DNA from: Rhodococcus sp. AW25M09
GTDB taxonomy: Bacteria; Actinomycetota; Actinomycetes; Mycobacteriales; Mycobacteriaceae
Length of the DNA: 64,000 nt
Direction: 5' to 3'
NCBI RefSeq assembly: GCF_000333955.1
Contig: NZ_CAPS01000047.1
Location: forward strand, 1 to 64,000
Shown here: piece after piece, positions 10,399 through 17,447 of the stretch
Numbering within the stretch: the first letter of the stretch is position 1
Layout: each line of letters starts with the position of its first letter
The notes under the pieces: generated by a model
Database searches by the model: none
What the model saw: only the letters and a program-made list of their open reading frames with translations
What the model was told of the DNA's origin: nothing
Translations under genes and position numbers: made by a program

Positions 10399-11627
10399 GC
10401 TGTCACCGTGGCGGGAGACCAGAGGTCCGGTCCGAACACCTCGTAGGAGATGCGCTCCGGGGGCACGCCACGCCCCAGCGCCGCGAGGCGGACGGCGCGC
10501 AGGAACGGCAGTGGCCCGCAGCTGAGCACGTGGGTGTCCGCGGTGAAGTCGATCAGTTCGAGGTCCATCAAACCCACGTTTGACGTCGGGTCGTCGGCAT
10601 CGAGGATCTCGTACCAGGAGTGAGAGACCACGTCGTCGAGTGCCTTTGCGGTAGTGGCAATCTCACCGCGCAACGCGTGGTCGGATCGGCTGCGGTCGGC
10701 ATGGGCGAGCGTCAGGGGCCGGTCGGGCTGGGTGCGGGCGAGATGCTCGACGAGCGGTAGAACGGTGGTGATCCCGGCGCCGGCTGTTGCGATCAACAGT
10801 GGACCGACACCAGCAGGTACACCGAAATCACCTGCAGGACCGCTTACTTCGAGAATGTCTCCTACCGCTACGGAGTCCTGGAGGTGGGTCGACACCTGTC
10901 CGGGCGGACCGTTGCGCACCTGCGCCACCGTGATCTGGAGGCGGGTATCGGACGCGAGCGAGGAGACGCTGTACTGGCGCGGCTGTCTGGTGCCGTCGGC
11001 GAGGTCGACGAACACAGTCACGTACTGGCCGGCAGCGGGTGCGGGGAGTGGTGCGCCGTCGGCGGGTTCGAGGACGAGCGAGACCGTGCCGGGGCTTTCC
11101 TGCGTGCGTCGCACGACGCGATAGGGCCGCAACGGATTGTGCGGGTCGATGCCTGCGGCCGCGTACAGACGCGCTTCGGTTGCGATGAGCTGGGTGGCGA
11201 AAAGCCAGTAGACCTCGTCCCACGCTGCTGCGATCGCCGGGGTGGTCGCGGCTCCGAGGATGTCGGCCACGGCACCGAGCAGGTGCCGGCCGACGAGGGT
11301 GTACTGCTCCGGAGTGATGCCGAGTGTGATGTGTTTGCCCGCGATGCGGCGCAGCACCGGATCGAACGACGGTGCATCCGGGTCGATCAGCTGGACGGCA
11401 TAGGCCACTACCGACGCAGCAAGGGCCCTACTCTGCTCGCCGGTTTCTTGGTTCGCGCGATTGAACAGTCGCCACAGCTCGGGGCGCTCGCCGAGCATCG
11501 ACTCGTAGAAGCGCGCACTGATCTGTTCGGAGTGTTCCGCCACCACGCCGGCCGTGGCTCGAACCACAGATTCGGCGGCCGGCGAGAGTGCGGGATGGGC
11601 AGGACGAGGTGGCGCGGTAAGACTCAC
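10395..11627 (-). CDS. hmp: flavohaemoglobin (nitric oxide dioxygenase)
   Basis: It oxidises NO to nitrate using O2, NAD(P)H, haem and FAD. Domains in order: globin (ELWRLFNRANQ on the distal side, IAGKHITLGITPEQYTLVG with the proximal His), FAD-binding barrel (RQYSVSSL) and NAD-binding domain (ATAGAGITTVLPLVEHL, SCGPLPFLRAVR). About 410 aa, the normal flavohaemoglobin length. GTG 11627 is chosen because the globin begins soon after; an in-frame ATG at 11681 would add 18 unusual residues. The start is not certain. It forms an operon with the downstream cupin. Confidence 0.9.
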   Translation of the reverse strand: MSLTAPPRPAHPALSPAAESVVRATAGVVAEHSEQISARFYESMLGERPELWRLFNRANQETGEQSRALAASVVAYAVQLIDPDAPSFDPVLRRIAGKHITLGITPEQYTLVGRHLLGAVADILGAATTPAIAAAWDEVYWLFATQLIATEARLYAAAGIDPHNPLRPYRVVRRTQESPGTVSLVLEPADGAPLPAPAAGQYVTVFVDLADGTRQPRQYSVSSLASDTRLQITVAQVRNGPPGQVSTHLQDSVAVGDILEVSGPAGDFGVPAGVGPLLIATAGAGITTVLPLVEHLARTQPDRPLTLAHADRSRSDHALRGEIATTAKALDDVVSHSWYEILDADDPTSNVGLMDLELIDFTADTHVLSCGPLPFLRAVRLAALGRGVPPERISYEVFGPDLWSPATVTA

Positions 11628-11706
11628 GCCACAACCCTGTCCGCGGCATGCCCGGGCAAACAGCCCCGTACGTCCCGACACCGAGGGACCTTCGTCCCCC
11701 AGTGCG

Positions 11707-12342
11707 CTAACTGTCGATCGTCGTGGTGATGGTGGTGACCGACGGTGCGGCGGGGGTGCTACCGAACCCGAATGTCACCGGGGGAGTGACGGGTGTGAGC
11801 GAACCGAGGTCTTTGCCCTGCCAGGATGCCTGCACATCGATGACGCGATGTTGTCCGCGAGCGCCGTAGTACTCGCGTCGGCCCCCACCGGCGCTGCCGC
11901 GGGTACGTACTCCCCGCAGCACCACACGGGCGATGGGGTCGCTGATCGCGCAGAACCACGGTGCCGTGGACACCGCGTCGGGGACGAGGGTCAACGCGCG
12001 GCCGAGAACGGTGGGTCCGGCAACGCGGATCCGCACCGAGAGGTCGCCGGCCTGCACCGATCGCCATCCGCCGGGAGTGGAGCCCGCGGAACGACCCAGG
12101 CCGTCCGGCTCGGCGGCAAAAGTCACCGGAACGAGTTCGGTGGCGTCGAATGTGTATGTGGCGGTGACGAATTCCCGAACGTCCTCGTTGGGTGCGACGA
12201 GTAGGCGTCGTCCGTCCGCGAATTGGATCATGACGTCGGTGAACTCCCCGAGTGGCGACCTCGTCCAATGTCCGACGACGATCCGCACACCCGACGTCGT
12301 CCCTACCCCGTAGATCTCACCGTGAAACCGTGATCTGGTCAT
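11707..12342 (-). CDS. conserved hypothetical protein, 211 aa, containing an inserted repeat unit
   Basis: I do not recognise the family. The protein is beta-rich with no signal peptide; it begins MTRSRFHGEIYGVGTTSGVR and ends in a Thr/Pro-rich tail (PSVTTITTTIDS). The segment near residues 82-90 reads [11 protein letters not shown], which is the translation of one copy of the dispersed GGTCGTTCCGC repeat, so the gene carries an in-frame repeat insertion. It is divergent from zwf with 48 bp between them. Flanking FDATELVPVTFAAEPDG and VRIRVAGPTVLG look like ordinary protein on either side of the insert. Confidence 0.7.
   Translation of the reverse strand: MTRSRFHGEIYGVGTTSGVRIVVGHWTRSPLGEFTDVMIQFADGRRLLVAPNEDVREFVTATYTFDATELVPVTFAAEPDGLGRSAGSTPGGWRSVQAGDLSVRIRVAGPTVLGRALTLVPDAVSTAPWFCAISDPIARVVLRGVRTRGSAGGGRREYYGARGQHRVIDVQASWQGKDLGSLTPVTPPVTFGFGSTPAAPSVTTITTTIDS
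12071..12097 (-). repeat. single copy of the GGTCGTTCCGC repeat inside a CDS
   Basis: On the minus strand this reads GGGTCGTTCCGCGGGCTCCA followed by CTCCCGG. It has one internal difference (GCGGG for GCAGG) from the tandem units at 3571. It is translated as GRSAGSTPG in the host gene. Confidence 0.85.
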
Positions 12343-12390
12343 CTTCGTGCACTCTCACCTCGTCGGCCTATGCGGTGCATAGTGGAGGTC

Positions 12391-13806
12391 ATGGCGTCCT
12401 CTCAACCCACTGTATTCGTCCTGTTCGGCGCAACCGGAGACCTCGCGAAGCGAATGGTCCTGCCGTCGTTCTACCAACTCCACCTCGAAGGGCTGCTGCC
12501 CGAGAAATGGGTCCTGATCGGCAACGGCCGTAAGGACACCTCCGACGACGAGTTCCGCGACCACGTGCGCAAGGGGCTCGACGAGTTCGCCGAGAACGTG
12601 GCCGAGGACGATTGGTCCGAGTTCTCCGAACGAATTCGTTTTGCGGGCAACGGCTTCACCGTCGACGATCCCGGTGATCTGCCGGGTGTCGTCGCCGAGG
12701 TGAAGAAGAAGATCGGCGACGATGCCCAGCTCGTGCACTACATCGCGCTTCCGCCGAGCACCTTCGTCGACTACACGAAAGCCCTCGGTGCACACGACCT
12801 GGCCGACGGCGCACGAGTGGTCTACGAGAAGCCCTTCGGTACCTCGCAGCGCAATTTCGAAGAACTCGACAAGGCCGTCCACGAGGTCGTCGAGGAAGAC
12901 CAGGTCTATCGAATCGACCACTTCCTGGGTAAGGAAGCGACGCAGAACCTGCACGTACTGCGGTTCGCGAACGGCATGATCAGCGGTATCTGGAACGCCG
13001 AGCATGTGCAGCAGGTGCAGATCGACGTACCCGAGACGCTCGACATCGACGACCGTGCGGAGTTCTACGACGCCACCGGTGCTGTGCTGGACATGCTCGT
13101 CACCCACCTGTTCCAGGTCGCGGCCGAGGTGGCGATGGAGCCGCCTGCATCTCTGAAGGCCGACGATCTGCAATCGGCTCGCGAGACGGTGATCGGACAG
13201 TTCCGGCCGCTCGACACCGACGAGGTGGTCCTCGGTCAGTACGACGGCTACCTCGACGTCGAGGGTGTCGACGACAACTCGACGGTCGACACGTTCGTTG
13301 CGGCCAAGTTGTGGGTCGACACCGACCGCTGGCGTGGGGTTCCGTTCCTGCTGCGCACCGGAAAAATGCTGGGTGTCAGCGAGCAGCGCGTCTCGCTGGT
13401 GTTCCGCAAGCCGTCGGACAGTCCGCTGGGCGAGCTGCCGGACGACGGCGCGGTGCTCTCGTTCGACCTGTCCGGTGATGGCCGCATCGACATGGCGATG
13501 ACGGTCAAGGAACCGGGGCCGGACTTCGACCTGTCCGTGGGACACCTGGCGCTGCCGCTGAAGTCGGTGCCCGATGCCGAGCCGCTCAGCCCGTACTCGC
13601 GCCTGATCCTCGATGTGCTCAGCGGCGACCGCTCGCTGTTCACCCGGCCCGACGGTCTCGCTCACGTGTGGGACGTGGCCGCACCGTTGTTGAACGACCC
13701 GCCCGCCGTGAAGAGCTACGCACCCGGTTCGATGGGACCGGCCGAGGCCGACGACCTGGCGGGACCCTGTGGTTGGTTGATCACCGGGAAGGCACAGGAC
13801 CGATGA
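12391..13806 (+). CDS. zwf: glucose-6-phosphate 1-dehydrogenase
   Basis: It oxidises glucose-6-phosphate to 6-phosphogluconolactone with NADP, the entry to the pentose phosphate pathway. Visible features are the N-terminal nucleotide-binding motif FVLFGATGDLAKR, the EKPFGT block and the active-site signature RIDHFLGKEATQN. Length is 471 aa. ATG 12391 is preferred over ATG 12370 because the protein then starts just before the Rossmann strand; GGAGG sits very close to it (2 nt), so initiation may be unusual. No opcA, tal or tkt genes follow. Confidence 0.93.
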   Translation: MASSQPTVFVLFGATGDLAKRMVLPSFYQLHLEGLLPEKWVLIGNGRKDTSDDEFRDHVRKGLDEFAENVAEDDWSEFSERIRFAGNGFTVDDPGDLPGVVAEVKKKIGDDAQLVHYIALPPSTFVDYTKALGAHDLADGARVVYEKPFGTSQRNFEELDKAVHEVVEEDQVYRIDHFLGKEATQNLHVLRFANGMISGIWNAEHVQQVQIDVPETLDIDDRAEFYDATGAVLDMLVTHLFQVAAEVAMEPPASLKADDLQSARETVIGQFRPLDTDEVVLGQYDGYLDVEGVDDNSTVDTFVAAKLWVDTDRWRGVPFLLRTGKMLGVSEQRVSLVFRKPSDSPLGELPDDGAVLSFDLSGDGRIDMAMTVKEPGPDFDLSVGHLALPLKSVPDAEPLSPYSRLILDVLSGDRSLFTRPDGLAHVWDVAAPLLNDPPAVKSYAPGSMGPAEADDLAGPCGWLITGKAQDR

Positions 13807-13964
13807 AAATCAGTTCCAGCCAGTAGGTTTTCTGGCGTCAAACAGTCGGTGGGTCCTTTTTGTCCGAAACGATGGACTGAACCGTGTTCGGAACGTTATG
13901 TTTCTGCCGCCCGGGTCACACTTCCGACTCAGGCCACAGACACGCCTTCGAAAGGTTCTCCCTC

Positions 13965-14132
13965 ATGTTTCTTGATCTCATCCTCGGTCTGCTCGGCGGC
14001 GGCACCGAAGGCGGCGGCATCCTGGGCCCCATCACCGACGGAATCAGCGACGGAATCTCCGCGGGCATCGCCGAGGCGATCACCGGGCTGTTCACCGGTA
14101 GCGCCGAGGGAATCTCCAGCGCCGCAAGCTAG
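13965..14132 (+). CDS. small hydrophobic peptide 1 of the ppk2 locus, 55 aa
   Basis: Starts MFLDLILGLLGGG and ends LFTGSAEGISSAAS. It has no signal peptide. Between residues 25 and 45 an isoleucine recurs every fourth residue (ITDGISDGISAGIAEAI), which would make one hydrophobic helix face and one small/acidic face. The C-terminal part aligns with peptide 2 (EAITGLFTGSA against EQILGVLTSGSA). ATG 13965 is preceded by GAAAGG and followed by a strong terminator. Size, lack of signal, amphipathic pattern and position beside ppk2 recall corynebacterial PorA/PorH channel peptides (inference). Confidence 0.7.
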   Translation: MFLDLILGLLGGGTEGGGILGPITDGISDGISAGIAEAITGLFTGSAEGISSAAS

Positions 14133-14140
14133 TCGACTGC

Positions 14141-14175
14141 AAAACCCCGGACCGGTTGTTCAGGTCCGGGGTTTT
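14141..14175 (+). terminator. rho-independent terminator after small peptide 1
   Basis: Perfect 13-bp stem AAAACCCCGGACC / GGTCCGGGGTTTT (14141-14153, 14163-14175) with a 9-nt loop and a closing T run. It begins 8 nt after the stop codon, so peptide 1 is a monocistronic transcript. The A-rich base also allows use from the minus strand. Confidence 0.85.
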
Positions 14176-14193
14176 GTCGTGTTCGGACTGCTC

Positions 14194-14400
14194 TCATGGA
14201 CGACGCGGTATCAGCATCAATGCTGCGAGATAGATCAGCACTACGGTGCCACCGGTGAGGACCGCGCCGGCAACGGTAGCGAGTCGGACGATGTTGACGT
14301 CCCAGTCGAAATACTCCGCGATGCCGCCGCACACACCTCCGATCATCTTGTGCGAGCTGGACAGGGTGAATTCTCTGGGTGAACCGCTCTCGAATGTCAT
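14194..14400 (-). CDS. PspC-domain membrane protein, 68 aa
   Basis: A short protein with the PspC core: HKMIGGVCGGIAEYFDWDVN, then one long transmembrane segment (TVAGAVLTGGTVVLIYLAAL) ending LMLIPRRP. In other bacteria PspC proteins take part in membrane-stress signalling; many actinobacterial single-domain versions are uncharacterised. The start is ATG 14400. It is convergent with peptide 1 and lies between it and ppk2 on the opposite strand, so it is not in their transcripts. Confidence 0.85.
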   Translation of the reverse strand: MTFESGSPREFTLSSSHKMIGGVCGGIAEYFDWDVNIVRLATVAGAVLTGGTVVLIYLAALMLIPRRP

Positions 14401-14659
14401 GGTGAAAAGTCTGCGTCATCAGTACCTTTCGGCACATCGGGGCTTTCACCCATATGGACCCCGAGAAGCGAATCGTCTGGAATGGGGCACTGAACAAGAT
14501 CGATGACTTTTACGCCGCCGGCGCTGGACCGGTCGTCGGTGTGGGGATTACGGTCGGCAGTGTTCGCCGCTTCCGGTCCGTCCCCCTTGCAGACCGGAAG
14601 CGGCGTCACCGAGCCAGGATGCGTCAGGTGTTCACCGAATCGCCATCGTTCGGTCACCG

Positions 14660-15625
14660 ATGAGCACTAACTTTCGACGCATGACCGACATTGATCTCCG
14701 AAACGGTGAGGCTCCGCGCGCGAATTTGAGCGATTTGCTCGATATCACCAAGGCAGTCGATCTTGCCGACACATCGGGTTTCACGGTCGACGACTCCGAT
14801 GACGACGACCCTGTGCTGCTGACGGTTCCCGACGGCCACGTCGTCGACACCTGGCGTGAGAACTACCCGTACGACGAACGCATGACCCGGGTGGAATACG
14901 AGGCCGAGAAGCGCCTCCTGCAGATCGAACTGCTCAAGCTGCAGATGTGGACCAAGGAGACCGGGCGACGCCACGTCATCGTCTTCGAAGGCCGGGACGC
15001 CGCCGGCAAGGGTGGCACGATCAAGCGCTTCATGGAACACCTCAATCCGCGTGGTGCCAGCGTTGTCGCGCTGGAGAAACCGTCGGTCCGTGAGTCGACG
15101 GAATGGTACTTCCAGCGCTACATCGCGCACCTGCCCGCGGCCGGGGAGATCGTCATGTTCGACCGCTCCTGGTACAACCGAGCAGGCGTCGAGCGGGTGA
15201 TGGGCTTCTGTACCGACGAGCAGCACGCCCACTTCGTCAGGCAGGCACCGCTGTTCGAGCAGATGCTGGTGGACGAGGGCATCAGTTTGACCAAATTCTG
15301 GTTCTCGGTGTCGCAGCACGAGCAGCGCACCCGCTTCGCCATCCGGCAGGTCGACCCGGTGCGGCAGTGGAAGCTATCCCCGATGGACCTTGCCTCGTTG
15401 GACAAGTGGGACGCATACACCGCAGCGAAGGAAGAGAGCTTCCGCGCCACCGACACCGATATCGCGCCATGGACGGTGGTCAAGAGCAACGACAAGAAGC
15501 GCGCCCGAATCAACGCAATGCGCTTCGTGCTCAACAAGTTCGACTACGCCAACAAAGACCCCGAAATCGTCGGTGAAACCGACCCTCTGCTCGTAGGACG
15601 CGCCAAAGACGTGATCGGCGAATAG
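14660..15625 (+). CDS. ppk2: polyphosphate kinase 2
   Basis: PPK2 transfers phosphate between polyphosphate and nucleoside di- or monophosphates. The Walker A loop EGRDAAGKGGT is at about 110-120, the Walker B-like DRSWYNRAGVE is at 168-178 and the lid/substrate motif RQWKLSPMD follows. An acidic 70-residue N-terminal extension (DDSDDDD) precedes the domain; total 321 aa. ATG 14660 is used; ATG 14681 is an alternative. From memory, a ppk2 gene (ppk2B) also lies beside porA/porH in Corynebacterium glutamicum, which matters for the small peptide genes on both sides here. Confidence 0.92.
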   Translation: MSTNFRRMTDIDLRNGEAPRANLSDLLDITKAVDLADTSGFTVDDSDDDDPVLLTVPDGHVVDTWRENYPYDERMTRVEYEAEKRLLQIELLKLQMWTKETGRRHVIVFEGRDAAGKGGTIKRFMEHLNPRGASVVALEKPSVRESTEWYFQRYIAHLPAAGEIVMFDRSWYNRAGVERVMGFCTDEQHAHFVRQAPLFEQMLVDEGISLTKFWFSVSQHEQRTRFAIRQVDPVRQWKLSPMDLASLDKWDAYTAAKEESFRATDTDIAPWTVVKSNDKKRARINAMRFVLNKFDYANKDPEIVGETDPLLVGRAKDVIGE

Positions 15626-15778
15626 TTTTCGTCGCAATCTCCGTTGAGGCGTGGGGAAAGAATGTCTTCGCAGTCGCGAATTGTCACCGCAGTGATGCGC
15701 CGCAGGCGAGCGTGCGGTAGGAACAAGTGAGGTCGTATTGCCTACGGCTGTACTTGCATACGAGCATCGGGAGATCCC

Positions 15779-15892
15779 ATGGGTTCAGCAGCACAGTTCA
15801 TTTCAGACATCGCCACCGGCGTCTACGAGGGCTTTGTCGACGCAGTCGTCGAACAGATCCTCGGCGTGCTGACGTCCGGTAGCGCCGCGTAG
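15779..15892 (+). CDS. small hydrophobic peptide 2 of the ppk2 locus, 37 aa
   Basis: A 37-codon gene starting MGSAAQFISDIATG and ending EQILGVLTSGSAA. GGGAG lies 5-6 nt before ATG 15779. Hydrophobic residues recur every fourth position (FISD IATG VYEG FVDA VVEQ), as in peptide 1, and YEGFVDAVVEQILGVLTSGS can be aligned with the peptide 1 C-terminus without a large gap. No signal sequence. It is acidic and serine-rich at the end. Function is unknown; the PorA/PorH-like idea is inference. Confidence 0.65.
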   Translation: MGSAAQFISDIATGVYEGFVDAVVEQILGVLTSGSAA

Positions 15893-15904
15893 TCGTCCCG
15901 TGGA

Positions 15905-15935
15905 TGTCGCGGTCGTCGTCCGGGCGGCCGCGACA
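15905..15935 (+). terminator. possible terminator after small peptide 2
   Basis: An 8-bp stem TGTCGCGG / CCGCGACA (15905-15912, 15928-15935) with a 15-nt GC-rich loop lies 12 nt after the stop codon. There is no T run, so its activity is uncertain. Confidence 0.4.
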
Positions 15936-16048
15936 CCTCGGTAGCGTCACCGTTTTGTGATGGGCTACCAAGATTTTCGACTTTTACCGTCATTTCCGTA
16001 TTCAAAGCGTGACCCACTGAGGTAGAAATCTTCTTGCAGAGATCATCG

Positions 16049-16064
16049 CGTGACACCGGTCACA
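16049..16064. promoter_or_regulatory. CRP/GlxR-type site upstream of small peptide 3
   Basis: CGTGA-CACCGG-TCACA matches the actinobacterial CRP/GlxR pattern TGTGA-N6-TCACA at nine of ten fixed positions. It is centred 48 bp before the ATG of peptide 3. Confidence 0.5.
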
Positions 16065-16103
16065 GTCGATCTGCACACCCCCCTCGAAGAAGGAGCGCAA
16101 CGC

Positions 16104-16181
16104 ATGTCCGCTGACCTCGGATCCATTTTCCAGATCCTCCTCGCACTGTTCAGTGCCGGTAGCTCCGACGCCCCGGTCTGA
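16104..16181 (+). CDS. small hydrophobic peptide 3 of the ppk2 locus, 25 aa
   Basis: A 25-codon gene, MSADLGSIFQILLALFSAGS then SDAPV. A near-ideal ribosome binding site (AAGGAG) lies 8 nt before ATG 16104, strong support for translation of so short a frame. The core IFQILLALFSAGSS matches the VVEQILGVLTSGSA core of peptide 2 in hydrophobic spacing and in the final (T/S)xGS. A possible terminator follows at 16198. Function unknown. Confidence 0.6.
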   Translation: MSADLGSIFQILLALFSAGSSDAPV

Positions 16182-16197
16182 TCGCCCAGAGTTTTCT

Positions 16198-16239
16198 CGA
16201 ATGACCGGTACCCACCCTGTCGTAGGTGCCGGTCATTCG
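16198..16239 (+). terminator. hairpin after small peptide 3
   Basis: A 15-bp stem CGAATGACCGGTACC / GGTGCCGGTCATTCG (16198-16212, 16225-16239) contains one G-U pair and closes a 12-nt loop, 16 nt after the stop codon. The tail is TTCGTTCG, only partly T-rich. Confidence 0.6.
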
Positions 16240-16346
16240 TTCGTTCGAAACATTGTCCAGCTCCGACAGATTCGGTCGCGGTCCGGTACACATGGAGTGC
16301 CGGCGCGGCCAACGTCCGGCATCGTCGGGACCATCATGGAGGCATT

Positions 16347-16433
16347 GTGCTCGAACAAATTGTCGGATTCATCAACAGTCAGTTGTTCTGGTTCAGTTGG
16401 TCGACCGGGAGCTTTCACCCGATCATCCTCTGA
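16347..16433 (+). CDS. possible small hydrophobic peptide 4 of the ppk2 locus, 28 aa
   Basis: A 28-codon frame starting at GTG 16347: VLEQIVGFINSQLFWF, then SWSTGSFHPIIL. GGAGG lies 4 nt upstream. VLEQIVGFI resembles VVEQILGVL of peptide 2, and STGS recalls the GS word near the end of the other three. It is the least certain of the four because the start is GTG and the spacing is short; a frame-shifted ATG at 16336 also exists. Confidence 0.45.
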   Translation: MLEQIVGFINSQLFWFSWSTGSFHPIIL

Positions 16434-16503
16434 GTCCGACGCCCCGGATCGGCGTCGGTCCCGCGGCAGCGTCGGCGGGGACTGCTCGGCATAGGGTTGC
16501 CCG

Positions 16504-17337
16504 ATGCAGACGGTTCCCATTCAGATGCCCGACGGTTCGACGGTGCCGGTGTCGCTGTTTCCCGGCGAAGGCCGTGACGATGCGCCCGTGATCGTCGTTC
16601 TTCCCGGTCTGGGGATTCCCGGGGGCTACTACCGCTTGTTCGCCGAGGCACTGGTAGCTCGGGGATTTCATGCCGCCATCGGCGACCTGCGGGGTCAGGG
16701 AGACAGCGAGCCGAAACCGAGCTCGGCGAGTCGGTACGGGTATCAGGAACTGGTGTCGGTCGACTTTCCCGCGATTTTCGAAGTGGTTCGGGAACAGTTC
16801 CCGGAGGCGACGCCGTACCTGCTCGGGCACAGTATGGGTGGGCAACTCGGGTCGATGTACGCCGCCCGCATCAGGGGCAGGCTCGGCGGATTGATCCTGG
16901 TGGCGTCCGGGTCGCCGTATCACCGAGGCTTCGGCACGACCCGCGGTGTCCCGCTGTACGTGGGCGCAGCCGCGATGGCAATCACCAGCAGCATCGCCGG
17001 GTTCTGGCCGGGGGATCGGATCAACATCGGCGGCTTCGGTCGGCAGTCACGCGTCCTCATCGAGGACTGGTCGCGGTTCGCGCGTAACGGATCGATCGAG
17101 CCGGCGGGGGCAGACATGGACTACGAGGAGCGTATGGGCCGTCTGACGCTTCCGGTGCTGGCGGTGACCATCGAAGGCGACGACCTAGCGCCTCGCGGCT
17201 CGATGGACAATCTCGTCCGCAAGCTCGGCAATGCCGACGTCACCTCGAAACATGTGGACGAGCAACTCGGCCACAATGGTTGGATCCGCAATCCCACAGC
17301 GGTGGCCGACCTCGTCGCCGACTGGATGCACCGTTGA
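16504..17337 (+). CDS. alpha/beta-hydrolase
   Basis: A 277-aa alpha/beta hydrolase: oxyanion region VVLPGLGIPGGYY, nucleophile elbow GHSMGG with S110, acid in TIEGDDLAP and catalytic His in QLGHNGWIRN. No signal peptide. Resembles YheT/serine-aminopeptidase-like hydrolases acting on acyl esters; the substrate is not predictable. It lies between the small peptide genes and a mycolyltransferase. Confidence 0.85.
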   Translation: MQTVPIQMPDGSTVPVSLFPGEGRDDAPVIVVLPGLGIPGGYYRLFAEALVARGFHAAIGDLRGQGDSEPKPSSASRYGYQELVSVDFPAIFEVVREQFPEATPYLLGHSMGGQLGSMYAARIRGRLGGLILVASGSPYHRGFGTTRGVPLYVGAAAMAITSSIAGFWPGDRINIGGFGRQSRVLIEDWSRFARNGSIEPAGADMDYEERMGRLTLPVLAVTIEGDDLAPRGSMDNLVRKLGNADVTSKHVDEQLGHNGWIRNPTAVADLVADWMHR

Positions 17338-17447
17338 TACGTTCGGATTAATTTTCGGTCATCTCACTTGCTTTCGGTAAATACTGCACACTTCTGGTTC
17401 GTTTTGGTGTAGACAGTGTTTGAACCAGCAATTGTTCGACGACGTTA

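Noticed and set aside
12355..13665. Long minus-strand frame opposite zwf
   Set aside because: It is a high-GC shadow of zwf with no family similarity; the same holds for long antisense frames opposite lpd, aspA and the amine oxidase gene.
14454..14659. Plus-strand frame between pspC and ppk2
   Set aside because: No ribosome site, no family similarity, and it lacks the hydrophobic pattern of the neighbouring small peptides; treated as the ppk2 upstream region.
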